Positions 8,877 to 18,314 are shown, numbered from the stretch's first letter. The stretch: 37,773 nucleotides of DNA from Propionibacteriaceae bacterium (GCA_030532575.1 JAUNKV010000018.1:16071-53843), one strand, 5' to 3'. Notes: a model not told the origin generated them from the sequence alone. Program-made: numbers and translations.

Positions 8877-8912
8877 CTGTGGGGCATGTCGCGTACAGGA
8901 CATGCCCCACAG
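8877..8912 (+). terminator. Terminator after the alpha-galactosidase gene
   Basis: A perfect 14-base inverted repeat (8877-8890 against 8899-8912) with an eight-base loop begins six bases after the stop codon. There is no long T tract, as is common in GC-rich Actinobacteria. It separates the hydrolase gene from the transporter operon. Confidence 0.75.
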
Positions 8913-8935
8913 TGGTGACGACGAGAAACAGTGTC

Positions 8936-8965
8936 TTGCCAAGGGACAACCACGTGTGCAATAAA
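8936..8965 (+). promoter_or_regulatory. Candidate promoter of the sugar-ABC operon
   Basis: TTGCCA (8936-8941), an 18-base spacer and AATAAA (8960-8965) lie 31 bases before the first permease start, just after the hydrolase terminator. The spacer contains CACGTG. Plausible by position and sequence; not proven. Confidence 0.4.
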
Positions 8966-8996
8966 TACGGCGTATCCCTACCAACGGAGGTAAGAG

Positions 8997-9914
8997 ATGT
9001 CCGGTATCAGCAGCGCTGCGGCGCCGAGGGATCGCGCGAGAGGACGATCCCTGGGTGATCTACGGTTGGCGCTGGTCATGGTTGCCCCCGCCCTGATCGG
9101 GCTCGTGGTCTTCCTGATCTGGCCCACCATCCACGGCATCGCCCTGAGTTTCACCGATTTCAACCTGCTCACCCCAGCGCAGGGGGTGGGCTTCAACAAC
9201 TACGTCAGGATGCTGGAGGACCCGGTCTTCTGGAACGCCGCCTGGGTGACCATCTACTACGTGGTGGTCAACATCGGCGTCCAAACCGTCCTGGCCCTGC
9301 TGATCGCCGTGCTGATGCACCGGCTCACGCAGTCGACCATCATCCGCTCCCTGGTGCTCACCCCGTACCTGGTCTCCAACGTCGTGGCGGCGCTGGTGTT
9401 CTTCTGGATCCTCGACACCCAACTGGGGCTCGGGAACCAGCTCCTGGCCAGCATGGGTTTGGAGCGGATCCCCTTCCTCACCAGCGATGCGACGGTGATC
9501 CCCACCATCGCGCTCATCAACGTGTGGCGCCATGTCGGCTACACCGCCCTGCTGATCTTCGCAGGGCTCCAGACCATCCCGGAGTCCGCCTACGAGGCGG
9601 CCAAGGTGGACGGGGCCTCGGAGTGGCAGACCTTCTGGCGGATCACCATCCCGCTGCTGCGCCCGATCCTGGCGCTGGTGCTCATCATGACCATCATCGG
9701 GTCGTTCCAGGTCTTCGACACGGTGGCCGTGACCACCAGCGGCGGCCCCGTGAACTCCTCGCGGGTGCTGCAGCTCTACATCTATGACATGGCCTTCGGG
9801 CGGTTCCAGTTCGGGTACGCCTCCGCCCTGTCCGTGGGTCTGCTCGTGATCCTCGTCATCATCACCGTCCTGCAGTACCGGCTGACCCGAGCCGGTGAGA
9901 CCGACCTGAACTGA
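8997..9914 (+). CDS. Sugar ABC transporter permease (MalF/UgpA type)
   Basis: Inner-membrane subunit of a carbohydrate uptake ABC transporter (CUT1 family). The 305-residue protein has about six membrane segments, beginning with LALVMVAPALIGLVVFLIW, and the cytoplasmic EAA loop EAAKVDGASEWQTFWRITIP through which it docks with the ATPase. A GGAGG sequence lies seven bases before the ATG. The second permease begins ten bases after its stop codon. Substrate is inferred to be an alpha-galactoside such as melibiose or raffinose because of the adjacent GH36 gene. Confidence 0.9.
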   Translation: MSGISSAAAPRDRARGRSLGDLRLALVMVAPALIGLVVFLIWPTIHGIALSFTDFNLLTPAQGVGFNNYVRMLEDPVFWNAAWVTIYYVVVNIGVQTVLALLIAVLMHRLTQSTIIRSLVLTPYLVSNVVAALVFFWILDTQLGLGNQLLASMGLERIPFLTSDATVIPTIALINVWRHVGYTALLIFAGLQTIPESAYEAAKVDGASEWQTFWRITIPLLRPILALVLIMTIIGSFQVFDTVAVTTSGGPVNSSRVLQLYIYDMAFGRFQFGYASALSVGLLVILVIITVLQYRLTRAGETDLN

Positions 9915-9924
9915 GGAGCCAGCC

Positions 9925-10872
9925 GTGTCCACCACTGCCACAGTCCCGGGCGCAATGGCCCCGACGAATCCCGGCCAGACCAGCAGGCGCGCGAAGAAGC
10001 CCCTGCCGGTCGGAAGAATCCTGGCCTGGGTCTTCATGGGCGTGATCCTGGCGCTCACCCTCATCCCGTTCTACTGGATGATCCGCACCGCCCTGTCCTC
10101 CAACGCAGCCCTCTACGGTGGGGCCACGAGCTGGCTCCCCGTCGACCTCAACACCGGCAGCTTCGCCCGGGTGTTCGGGCTGCAGACCGGTGAGGCCGCC
10201 ATCGCCGAGGGCGGTTCCGGCCAGGCCATCGACTTCTGGCGTTACCTGGCCAACAGCATCGTCGTGGCCTCCCTTGTCACCGCCGGGCAGGTCTTCTTCT
10301 CCGCCTGCGCCGCCTACGCCTTCTCCCGGCTGAAATGGCCGGGCCGTGACATCGTCTACGTCCTGGTGCTCGGCGGGTTGATGGTTCCCGCCATCTTCAC
10401 CTTCCTGCCCAACTTCGTGCTCATCAAACAACTGGGGCTCGTCGACACCCTGCTCGGCATCTCCCTGCCCGCGATGCTGATGTCCCCCTTCGCCATCTTC
10501 TTCCTGCGCCAGTTCTTCAAGAACGTCCCCGTCGAGCTGGAGGAAGCCGCCCTGCTGGACGGCGCCAGCAAGATCGGCATCTTCTTCCGGCTGATCCTGC
10601 CCATGTCCGCGGCCCCCATCGCGACGCTGTCGATCCTGACCTTCATCACCTCCTGGAACGACTACTTCTGGCCGTTGCTGGTCTCCTACACCGACAACTC
10701 GCGGGTGCTCACCGTCGGACTCGGCGTGTTCCGGGCACAGAATCCGAACACCGGCCCCGACTGGTCAGGGTTGATGGCCGCCACCCTGGTCGCCGCCATC
10801 CCCATGCTCGTGCTGTTCGCTCTCAGCGCGAAGCGGATCGTCAACTCCATCGGCTTCAGCGGAATCAAGTGA
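9925..10872 (+). CDS. Sugar ABC transporter permease (MalG/UgpE type)
   Basis: Second membrane subunit of the same importer, 315 residues, with six predicted membrane segments and the EAA motif EEAALLDGASKIGIFFRLILP. The start is GTG at 9925, preceded by GAGGAG at 9913-9918. A long periplasm-side loop (about residues 65-105, SSNAALYGG to GQAIDFW) lies after the first membrane segment, as is usual for MalG-like proteins. The binding-protein gene starts eight bases after its stop. Confidence 0.9.
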   Translation: MSTTATVPGAMAPTNPGQTSRRAKKPLPVGRILAWVFMGVILALTLIPFYWMIRTALSSNAALYGGATSWLPVDLNTGSFARVFGLQTGEAAIAEGGSGQAIDFWRYLANSIVVASLVTAGQVFFSACAAYAFSRLKWPGRDIVYVLVLGGLMVPAIFTFLPNFVLIKQLGLVDTLLGISLPAMLMSPFAIFFLRQFFKNVPVELEEAALLDGASKIGIFFRLILPMSAAPIATLSILTFITSWNDYFWPLLVSYTDNSRVLTVGLGVFRAQNPNTGPDWSGLMAATLVAAIPMLVLFALSAKRIVNSIGFSGIK

Positions 10873-10880
10873 GGTCCATC

Positions 10881-12224
10881 ATGAACCGCAAGTTCACCGC
10901 ATTCATCGCCGCAGCCACGGCCACCACCCTGCTCGCCACCGGCTGTGCCCCCAAGGCCCAGGACGACGGCGTCATCGACTACTGGCTGTGGGACGCGGCC
11001 CAGCAGCCCGGCTACCAGGCCTGCGCTGACGCCTTCGAGGCCGAGACGGGTCTGAAGGTGCGCATCACCCAGTACGGCTGGGACGACTACTGGTACAAGC
11101 TCACCGCCGGGTTCATCGCCGACCAGGCCCCGGACGTGTTCACCAACCACCTGAGCAAGTACCCCCAGTTCATCGACCTGGAGGTGCTGACTCCACTCGA
11201 TGACCTGGCAGCCACCGGTCAGATCAACGACGACGACTACGCCGAAGGTCTGGCCGAGCTCTGGAAGGGCCAGGATGGCAGGCGCTACGGCGTTCCCAAG
11301 GACTGGGACACCATCGCCTACTTCTACGACGAGCAGGTCACCGATGCCGCAGGTATCACCCGCGAGCAGCTGATGACCATGACCTGGAACCCTGAGGACG
11401 GCGGTTCCTTCGAGAAGATCATCGCCCACCTCACCGTCGATGCCAACGGGGTCAGGGGAGATGAACCCGGCTTCGACAAGAACAACATCGCGGTCTACGG
11501 CCTGGCATCCAGCGGGGCCGGGGGCGACGCCCTGGGGCAGTCCACCTGGGGGGCCTACGCGGCCGCCGTCGGCTGGGAACCCCTCGACAAGAACCCCTGG
11601 GGAAGGCGATACAACCTGGACGACCCGAAGTTCCAGCAGGTGCTGCGCTGGTACTACGGGCTGGCCGACAAGGGCTACATGCCTTCCTTCGAGACCTTCG
11701 GCAACGAGATGGGGTCCTATCAGCAGGTGGCCCAGGGCAAGGCCGTGCTCGGCATGGCCGGGTCGTGGATGATCTCCTCCTTCGCCTCCATCCCCGACAT
11801 CACGCTGCAGATCGCTCCCACCCCGGTCGGGCCACTCGGGCACCGGGCGAGCCCGTTCAACGGCCTGGCGGACTCGATCACCCGATTCGCCGACGACAAG
11901 GAGGCGGCCGCGAAGTGGGTGGCCTTCCTCGGCTCCTCACAGTGCCAGATGATGATCGCCGATGCCGGGGTGGTGTTCCCGGCCAGACCGGAGGCCACCG
12001 AACGGTCCCTCCAGGTGCGGGCCGAGGCCGGGCTCGACGTGAACGCCTTCACCATCCACCTGGAGGAGGGCACCACCCAGATCCTGGCCGTGACCACGAA
12101 TGCTGCCGATGTCTCGGCCATCACCATTCCCGGATTCGAGGCCGTCTACGTCGGGCAGGAGGACGTGAGTCACTTCACCGAGATCAACAACCAGATCAAC
12201 CGGTTGCTGGAGCTGACCTCGTGA
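10881..12224 (+). CDS. Sugar ABC transporter substrate-binding lipoprotein
   Basis: Extracytoplasmic solute-binding protein of family 1 for the preceding permeases, 447 residues. It has a lysine/arginine start, a hydrophobic stretch and the lipobox LLATGCAP, so the cysteine at about position 21 is expected to be lipidated. Binding-protein hallmarks include the early DYWLWDAAQQPGY segment, PDVFTNHLSKYPQFID and the late AVLGMAGSWMISSF region. ATG 10881 is preferred over an in-frame GTG four codons earlier because GAGG lies ten bases upstream of it and the n-region is then normal. No ATPase gene follows; a shared MsmK/UgpC-like ATPase encoded elsewhere would be needed. Confidence 0.92.
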   Translation: MNRKFTAFIAAATATTLLATGCAPKAQDDGVIDYWLWDAAQQPGYQACADAFEAETGLKVRITQYGWDDYWYKLTAGFIADQAPDVFTNHLSKYPQFIDLEVLTPLDDLAATGQINDDDYAEGLAELWKGQDGRRYGVPKDWDTIAYFYDEQVTDAAGITREQLMTMTWNPEDGGSFEKIIAHLTVDANGVRGDEPGFDKNNIAVYGLASSGAGGDALGQSTWGAYAAAVGWEPLDKNPWGRRYNLDDPKFQQVLRWYYGLADKGYMPSFETFGNEMGSYQQVAQGKAVLGMAGSWMISSFASIPDITLQIAPTPVGPLGHRASPFNGLADSITRFADDKEAAAKWVAFLGSSQCQMMIADAGVVFPARPEATERSLQVRAEAGLDVNAFTIHLEEGTTQILAVTTNAADVSAITIPGFEAVYVGQEDVSHFTEINNQINRLLELTS

Positions 12225-12239
12225 GGTGATCCTGTGAAG

Positions 12240-12280
12240 TGGCCCCGGGGCGGGAGAGTTCTGCTCCCGCCCCGGGGCCA
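12240..12280. terminator. Strong bidirectional terminator
   Basis: Seventeen-base perfect inverted repeat (12240-12256 against 12264-12280) with a seven-base loop, between the binding-protein gene and the convergent M3 peptidase gene. It is among the strongest hairpins in the window. Confidence 0.85.
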
Positions 12281-12281
12281 T

Positions 12282-14321
12282 TCACCGCAGGCCCTTGCGG
12301 GCGAGCAGGTGCGCCACATCGGGGTCGGCTCCGCGGAATCCGTGCCAGGAGCGCATGGGCTCGATGCTTCCGCCGCGTCCCAGCAGCTCACGGCGGAACC
12401 TCTCGCCCGCTTCGCGTCGTAGCCCGCCCTGCTCCTCGAACCACGCGACTGCGTCGGCATCCATCACCTCGGCCCACAGGTAGCCGTAGTAGGCAGCCGC
12501 ATACATGTTGCCGAAGATGTGACTGAAGTAGCAGCTCCGATAACGCGGCGGAACCAGGTCACAGGCCACCCCGGCCCGCTCCAGAGCGGCCCGCTCGAAG
12601 GCCTCCACCTCGGTGATGTCCCGGGGCAGCTCCTCAACCGTGGCGGTGTGCCAGGCCTGGTCCAGCAACATCGCGGAAACGGTCTCGAGGGTGCCGAACC
12701 CCTCCCCCTGGGTGCGGGAGGACCGCAGCTTCGCCACGATTTCATCCGGCAGCGGCTCCCCGGTGACGTGATGACGCGCGTAGGAGCGGATCAGGTTCTC
12801 ATCCCAGGCCCACATCTCGTTGACCTGGGAGGGAAACTCGACGAAGTCCCGCGGCACCGAGGTCCCGGAACGAGACGGATACTTCACATCGGAGAGCAGG
12901 CCGTGCAGGGCGTGGCCGAACTCGTGGAACAAGGTGATGACGTTGTCCCAGGTGAGCAGCGCCGGTGCACCATCGGCCGCGGGGGTGTAGTTGCACGTGT
13001 TGGTCACCACCGGCAGGCTCGAGGTCAGGGTGGCCTGCTCGACGATGGAGGTCATCCAGGCGCCGCCGCGTTTCGTCGGGCGGGTGAACGGATCGATGAT
13101 GAACAGACCCAAGGGGCTGCCGTCAGCCTCCCGCACCTCGTGGACGCGGGCCGTCGGGGTGAAACCGACCAGGTCGTCGCGGGCATGGAAGGTGATCCCG
13201 TACAGTGCCGTGGCGGCTGCGAACACGCCGTCGTGCAGCACCTGCTCGAACTCCAGGTAGGGCTTCAGCTGCGCCGGATCGACGGCGTGGGCGGCAGCCT
13301 GCCGGGCGGCGTAGAACTCCCAGTCCCACGGCTGCAGGGTGGCCCCGGGAAGGTCTTCCTCGAGCAGCAACTGCAACGCCGCGGCCTCCTGTCGTGCCAA
13401 GGCCATCGCGCCGGGGGCCACCTGTTGCAGCAGCCCCAGCACCGCAGGGGTGGTTCGGGCGCAGCCCTCGGCCGCCACCCACGAGGCATGGTGTGGATGG
13501 CCCAGCAACCTGGCCCGTTCGGCGCGACGGTGAGCAATGTCCAGCACGATCCGGCGCACATCGTGTTCACCGCCGATCCCCCGGGTGATGGAGGCCTCGA
13601 AGACCCGTCGTCTCAGGTCACGGTTGGTCAGGTCCGCCAGGATCGGCTGCCCGGTGGTGTTGGTCAGCTCGATGAGCCACCCCTCGAGCCCCTGATCCAC
13701 GGCCGCCTGGCGTGCTGAGCTCACCTGTGCCTCATCGAGTCCGTCCAGCTCCTCGAACTCGGTGACCAGCACGGCCTTGGCGCCCCGCTCATCGAGCAGC
13801 CTGCGCTCGAAGTCCACCGACAGCGAGGCCAGCTCCTGGTTCAGTTCCTTGAGCCGGGCCAGGGCGGGGGCGTCGAGGGTGACGCCGGAACGCTCCAGAT
13901 CGCCGATCAGGTCGGTGAGATGGAACTCATCCTGTTCATCCAGGGTGACCTCACCGGAAGCGGCCCGGTCCCGCAGCTCGACCAGCCGTCGGTACAACCG
14001 GGGATCCAGGCGCACGGCATCACTGTGGGCGGCCAGCAGCGGGGCCAACTCCGCCTCCAGCTCCCGACGCTCCGTCGTGCCATCGGCGGCGACCACCACC
14101 CAGTAGGCGTTCATCACCCGACCAAGTGGCAGGCCACTCAGTTCCAAGGCGACCAGCACGTTCTCCACCGTCGCCGGTTCCGGGTTGCTGACCAGGCCTT
14201 CAAAGGCCTCACGCTGCTCAGCCATGGCGGCCAATGTCGCCTCGCGCACCTGTTCGGTGGTGAGCTGGGCGTAGTCAGGAAGTTGGAACGGCAGGGGGGA
14301 AGCAGACAACAGCGGATTCAT
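12282..14321 (-). CDS. dcp: M3-family oligopeptidase (peptidyl-dipeptidase Dcp type)
   Basis: Zinc metallopeptidase that trims oligopeptides in the cytoplasm. The 679-residue protein matches the length of Dcp/oligopeptidase A enzymes and carries the zinc motif HEFGHALHGLLSD, preceded by the family block ALLTWDNVITLF. No signal peptide is seen. ATG 14321 is chosen because GGATGGAGACC lies directly upstream; ATG 14330 is an alternative three codons earlier. The gene diverges from the dihydrouridine synthase gene with a 52-base gap, so their promoters must overlap. Confidence 0.92.
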   Translation of the reverse strand: MNPLLSASPLPFQLPDYAQLTTEQVREATLAAMAEQREAFEGLVSNPEPATVENVLVALELSGLPLGRVMNAYWVVVAADGTTERRELEAELAPLLAAHSDAVRLDPRLYRRLVELRDRAASGEVTLDEQDEFHLTDLIGDLERSGVTLDAPALARLKELNQELASLSVDFERRLLDERGAKAVLVTEFEELDGLDEAQVSSARQAAVDQGLEGWLIELTNTTGQPILADLTNRDLRRRVFEASITRGIGGEHDVRRIVLDIAHRRAERARLLGHPHHASWVAAEGCARTTPAVLGLLQQVAPGAMALARQEAAALQLLLEEDLPGATLQPWDWEFYAARQAAAHAVDPAQLKPYLEFEQVLHDGVFAAATALYGITFHARDDLVGFTPTARVHEVREADGSPLGLFIIDPFTRPTKRGGAWMTSIVEQATLTSSLPVVTNTCNYTPAADGAPALLTWDNVITLFHEFGHALHGLLSDVKYPSRSGTSVPRDFVEFPSQVNEMWAWDENLIRSYARHHVTGEPLPDEIVAKLRSSRTQGEGFGTLETVSAMLLDQAWHTATVEELPRDITEVEAFERAALERAGVACDLVPPRYRSCYFSHIFGNMYAAAYYGYLWAEVMDADAVAWFEEQGGLRREAGERFRRELLGRGGSIEPMRSWHGFRGADPDVAHLLARKGLR

Positions 14322-14341
14322 GGTCTCCATCCAACCATGCG

Positions 14342-14347
14342 TACAAT
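14342..14347 (+). promoter_or_regulatory. Possible -10 box of the dihydrouridine synthase gene
   Basis: TACAAT is close to the consensus and would give a transcript of about 20 bases before the ATG at 14374, containing the ribosome site GAGGAGGGAAG. The matching -35 region lies inside the divergent peptidase start and is not well conserved. Confidence 0.35.
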
Positions 14348-14373
14348 CCTTCGGGCCTGATTGAGGAGGGAAG

Positions 14374-15516
14374 ATGGTCACACCACTGCGTCTGCACGCT
14401 CCGAGCCGTCGTGACGCCGTCGTGGTGGAGCTCCCCGTGGTGCTGGCCCCGATGGCGGGGATCACCAATGCCGCCTACCGGGCGCTGTGCCTGGAGCAGG
14501 GGGCGGGGCTCTATGTCTGCGAGATGATGACCTCCAGGGGCATCATCGTGGGTGACCACAAGACCCGGGCGATGCTCACCTTCGACCCGTCGGAGACGAT
14601 CCGCTCGGTACAGCTCTACGGGGTGGACCCCGACGTGGTGGCCGAGGCCACCCGAATCCTCATCACCGAACACGGCGTCCACCACGTGGACCTCAATTTC
14701 GGCTGCCCCGTGCCGAAGGTCACCCGCAAGGGAGGCGGGGGAGTGCTGCCCTACAAGCGGGATCGGCTGCGCGCGATCATCGGTGCGGCGGTGAGGGCCG
14801 CTGACGAGTTCGGAGTGCCCGTGACCGTCAAGACCCGGCTCGGGATCGATGCCGAACACGAGACCTTCCTGGATGCCGGGCGCATCGCGGAGCAGGAGGG
14901 GGCCGCAGCCATCGCGTTGCACGCCCGCACCGTGCAGCAGGCCTACGGCGGACAGGCCGACTGGAGCCGGATCGCGGAACTCAAGGAAGCGGTGAACATC
15001 CCCGTGCTCGGCAACGGGGATCTGTGGGAGGCGGAGGATGCCCTGACCATGATGGAGCAGACCGGATGCGACGGGGTGGTCATCGGCCGAGGCTGCCTGG
15101 GACGACCGTGGCTGTTCGGTGATCTCGCCGCAGCCTTCACCGGCCAGCCGCATCGCGCCCGGCCCACCCTCGGAGAGGTGGGCGCCATGCTCATCCGGCA
15201 CGCCGAGCTGCTGGTTGACCTCATGGGTGAGCGCGGTGTGGTCGACCTGCGCAAGCACATGGCCTGGTACTTCAAGGGGTACCCAGTGGGGGAGCTGCGC
15301 CGTCGTTTCGCGATGGTCTCCTCGCTGGAGGAGCTGCGGGAACTCGTCGAGCTGCTGGATGCCGACCAGCCGTTCCCCACCTCAGAGCTCGGTGCCCCAC
15401 GCGGCCGCCAGGGCAGTCCACGGGGCAAGGTGATCCTGCCCTACGGCTGGTACGACGACACCAGTGGCTGCGAACTCGACCTCAGTGCCGCGGAGGACGA
15501 CGTCAGCGGAGGATGA
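14374..15516 (+). CDS. dusB: tRNA-dihydrouridine synthase (DusB type)
   Basis: FMN-dependent enzyme reducing uridines in the tRNA D-loop. The 380-residue product has VLAPMAGITNAAYRALC at the N-terminus, the catalytic-cysteine block DLNFGCPVPKVTRKGGG, the FMN/phosphate region TVKTRLGID and the later GDLWEAEDA and GVVIGRGCLGRPWLF segments. These are standard for the NifR3/DusB branch found in Actinobacteria. A near-ideal GAGGAGGGAAG ribosome site precedes the ATG. The C-terminal tail carries charged extra residues. Citrate synthase follows 80 bases downstream. Confidence 0.93.
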   Translation: MVTPLRLHAPSRRDAVVVELPVVLAPMAGITNAAYRALCLEQGAGLYVCEMMTSRGIIVGDHKTRAMLTFDPSETIRSVQLYGVDPDVVAEATRILITEHGVHHVDLNFGCPVPKVTRKGGGGVLPYKRDRLRAIIGAAVRAADEFGVPVTVKTRLGIDAEHETFLDAGRIAEQEGAAAIALHARTVQQAYGGQADWSRIAELKEAVNIPVLGNGDLWEAEDALTMMEQTGCDGVVIGRGCLGRPWLFGDLAAAFTGQPHRARPTLGEVGAMLIRHAELLVDLMGERGVVDLRKHMAWYFKGYPVGELRRRFAMVSSLEELRELVELLDADQPFPTSELGAPRGRQGSPRGKVILPYGWYDDTSGCELDLSAAEDDVSGG

Positions 15517-15596
15517 GGGGTTGGACCATTGGTCGGGGCGCCATCATGCGCCGTGGAGGGTGGGGCTACCGTGGAGGGGAGCGAACAGGAGACCCC

Positions 15597-16883
15597 ATGA
15601 CCCAGACCGTGACCCTGACTGTCGATGGTGTTGCCCACACCCTGCCCCTGGTGCGTGGCACCGAGGGGGAGCTGGCCATCGACATCTCGACCCTGCGCGC
15701 CACGACCGGGCTCATCACACTGGACAACGGTTACGGCAACACCGGGTCGTGTCGTTCCGCCATCACCTTCATCGACGGCGAGAAGGGAATTCTTCGTTAC
15801 CGTGGGGTCCCCGTCGAGGAACTGGCACGTCGTTCCTCCTTCATCGAGGTGGCCGAGCTGCTCATCTTCGGTGAGCTGCCGGACGCTCACGAGCGCGAGG
15901 AATTCCGGCAGCTGCTCACCGAGAACTCGGCCCTCCACAGGGACATGCGCAAACACTTCGACGGTTTCCCCGTCAACGCGCATCCGATGGCGATCCTCTC
16001 CGCGATGATCAACGCGATCCAGGCCTACGACCTCCCGGGCATCCACATCACCGAGGAGTCCGACTTCCGACGGGCGGCAGCACTCCTGCTGGCGAAGACC
16101 CGTACCATCGCCGCCGCTTCATACAAGAGCCACATCGGCCAGCCCCTGGCCTATCCGCGCTACGACCTGCCGTATGCGGAGAACTTCCTCCACATGATGT
16201 TCTCCGTGCCTTACCGGGACTACGAGCCCACCCCTGAGGTGGCATCGGCCCTCAACCTCTTCTTCGTTCTCCACGCCGACCACGAACAGAACTGCTCCAC
16301 CTCCACCGTGCGCATGGTGGCCTCGTCGGGAGCGAACCTGTTCACCGCCGTCTCCGCCGGGGTGACGGCGCTGTGGGGGCCGTCCCACGGCGGGGCGAAC
16401 ATGGCGGTGATCGAGATGCTGGAGACCATTCAGGACGAGAAACTCTCGGTGAACCGGTTCCTCGACCAGATCAAGGACCGTCGTACCGGACAGCGGCTCA
16501 TGGGCTTCGGACACCGGGTCTACCGCAACTTCGATCCCCGGGCGAAGGTCCTCAAGGCTGCCGCCCACGAGCTGCTGGAGTCGATGCGGATCGACGACCC
16601 GCTGCTCGACATCGCCCGAGAACTGGAGGAGGCGGCCCTGGCCGATCCCTATTTCGCCGAGCGCAGGCTCTACCCGAACGTGGACTTCTACTCCGGCATC
16701 ATCCTGCGGGCCATCGGGATTCCGCTGGACATGTTCACGGTGCTGTTCGCCATCGGCCGCACAGCTGGATGGATTGCGCACTGGAAGGAGATCGTGGACG
16801 ATCCCACGGGGCGAATCCACCGGCCCCGGCAGCTCTACGTCGGCAACCGCCACACCCGGTGGATGCCCTACGAGGAGCGTTGA
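15597..16883 (+). CDS. gltA: Citrate synthase
   Basis: Condenses acetyl-CoA and oxaloacetate to citrate. The 428-residue length and an N-terminal domain before the catalytic core fit the hexameric Gram-negative/actinobacterial GltA type. Catalytic residues fall almost exactly at the classical positions: His264 in GPSHGGAN, His306 in GFGHRVYRNFDPRAKV and Asp363 in PNVDFYSG. The ATG at 15597 is preceded by AGGAG; an open frame reaches back to 15513 but those residues are not family-like. Its last 16 bases overlap the convergent transporter gene. Confidence 0.96.
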   Translation: MTQTVTLTVDGVAHTLPLVRGTEGELAIDISTLRATTGLITLDNGYGNTGSCRSAITFIDGEKGILRYRGVPVEELARRSSFIEVAELLIFGELPDAHEREEFRQLLTENSALHRDMRKHFDGFPVNAHPMAILSAMINAIQAYDLPGIHITEESDFRRAAALLLAKTRTIAAASYKSHIGQPLAYPRYDLPYAENFLHMMFSVPYRDYEPTPEVASALNLFFVLHADHEQNCSTSTVRMVASSGANLFTAVSAGVTALWGPSHGGANMAVIEMLETIQDEKLSVNRFLDQIKDRRTGQRLMGFGHRVYRNFDPRAKVLKAAAHELLESMRIDDPLLDIARELEEAALADPYFAERRLYPNVDFYSGIILRAIGIPLDMFTVLFAIGRTAGWIAHWKEIVDDPTGRIHRPRQLYVGNRHTRWMPYEER

Positions 16884-18190
16884 TTGGCAACGGTCTCCAC
16901 ATCCGCGGCCAGCTCGGCGGGCGACAACCGGGGCCCGAGGGCGCCACAGGCGGCCACGAGGACCCCGCCCAGCACCAGCAGAGCCATGGGTGCGCCGTCG
17001 CTGCCGAGCCAGCCCTCCAGGATGGGCAGGTAGGAGGGGTACAGGGCCGGGACGACGATGGACAGTGAGTAGGCCGTGCCGTATCCGGTGGCGCGCACCC
17101 GGGTGGGGAACCGCTCGGACAGGTATGCCCCGATGGGCCCGTAGCCGCAGACCGTGAGCACCTGCAACAGCGCGGCCAGGATCGCGATCATCGCCAAGGT
17201 CGGGGCGTGCATCGTCGCCCACCACAGCACCGGACCGACGACGGCGGCTCCTGCACCCCAGGACACGAAGAAACGTCGCCTGCCCCACCGTGAGGAGAGA
17301 TCCCCGGCAACCGCCATGAAGATCGCCTGCGCGATGGCCGCACAGCCCATCACCAGGGACACGGCATCAGCGGACAGTCCCAGGGTGGTGGCCAGCCGTC
17401 GGGCCAGGACGATGACCACGATGTTGGTCATGAACCACAGCCCGGTCATGAGCCCGAACATCTGCCAGAACGCACCGCGCCAGCTGCCGACGAGGAGCTC
17501 CAACAGACCGGCCGGAGCATCCGTAGGGTGCGCATGGCGCCGGTAGACAGGGGCGTCGGCCACCTTGGCGGTGTAGTAGACCAGCATCAACAAGGAGGCC
17601 ATCCCACCTGCGGCGAAGGAGAGCCGCCAGCCCCACATGGCGTAGGCCTCGAGGCCGAACAGGGTCAGTTGCCCCAGCGTCACGAAGGCGATCGTTGCCT
17701 GCGCCCACGGTGACATCGACATGATGAGCCCGGAGACCAGGCCGCGCCTGAGGGGTCTTGACCACTCCATCGCCAGGGGGATGGCGGAGGTGTACTCCCC
17801 GGCCAGGAAGGCCCCACCGAGGAACCGCAGTGCAATGACCAGCCACATCGTCCATGCCCCGAGCAGGTGATGGGTGGGCATCGCTGCGATGAACAGGGTG
17901 CAGGCGGCGGTACCAGCGATGGCGATCTTCGTGGTGACGGTGCGCCCCAGCCGGTCCGAGACCCGGCCGAAGACCATGGCCCCGATGGGACGGCCGAGCA
18001 GGGTGGCCATCACCACGAAGGACACGGTGGCCGCGATGGCCTGTTCACCGGCCAGCATCGGCAGGGCTGGGGCCAACGCCGTGACGGGCAGAAAGATGTG
18101 GAGCTGGTCCACGTAGTTGCCCCACACCCCTCCCTTCAAGGCGGCTCGCCCGGCAGCAGGGAGCCGGGTGGGGGTGGATGTGACAGTCAC
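16868..18190 (-). CDS. MFS transporter of the metabolite:H+ symporter (MHS) family
   Basis: Twelve-helix major facilitator, 440 residues. The start GGVWGNYVDQLHIFLPVTALAP, the loop-2 motif GRPIGAMVFGRVSDRLGR with DRLGR, and the loop RFLGGAFLAGEYTSAIP (RGxxxGGE-like) are typical of the MHS branch, whose characterised members carry citrate, alpha-ketoglutarate, proline/betaine or shikimate. GTG 18190 is the start, with GGAAAGGAG just upstream. The gene converges on citrate synthase with a 16-base overlap, which makes an organic acid a reasonable substrate guess, but sequence alone does not fix it. Confidence 0.85.
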   Translation of the reverse strand: MTVTSTPTRLPAAGRAALKGGVWGNYVDQLHIFLPVTALAPALPMLAGEQAIAATVSFVVMATLLGRPIGAMVFGRVSDRLGRTVTTKIAIAGTAACTLFIAAMPTHHLLGAWTMWLVIALRFLGGAFLAGEYTSAIPLAMEWSRPLRRGLVSGLIMSMSPWAQATIAFVTLGQLTLFGLEAYAMWGWRLSFAAGGMASLLMLVYYTAKVADAPVYRRHAHPTDAPAGLLELLVGSWRGAFWQMFGLMTGLWFMTNIVVIVLARRLATTLGLSADAVSLVMGCAAIAQAIFMAVAGDLSSRWGRRRFFVSWGAGAAVVGPVLWWATMHAPTLAMIAILAALLQVLTVCGYGPIGAYLSERFPTRVRATGYGTAYSLSIVVPALYPSYLPILEGWLGSDGAPMALLVLGGVLVAACGALGPRLSPAELAADVETVANQRSS

Positions 18191-18314
18191 GCTGTCTCCT
18201 TTCCTACGCTGCGGTACAGATCAGGTTCGAACGGTTTCAGGCAGCCTCAGCCTGTTCTCAACCCGTGCTCGGGGTCCCGTAGTTGACGGTGGGTGAGCAT
18301 ACTCTTGATCTGCC

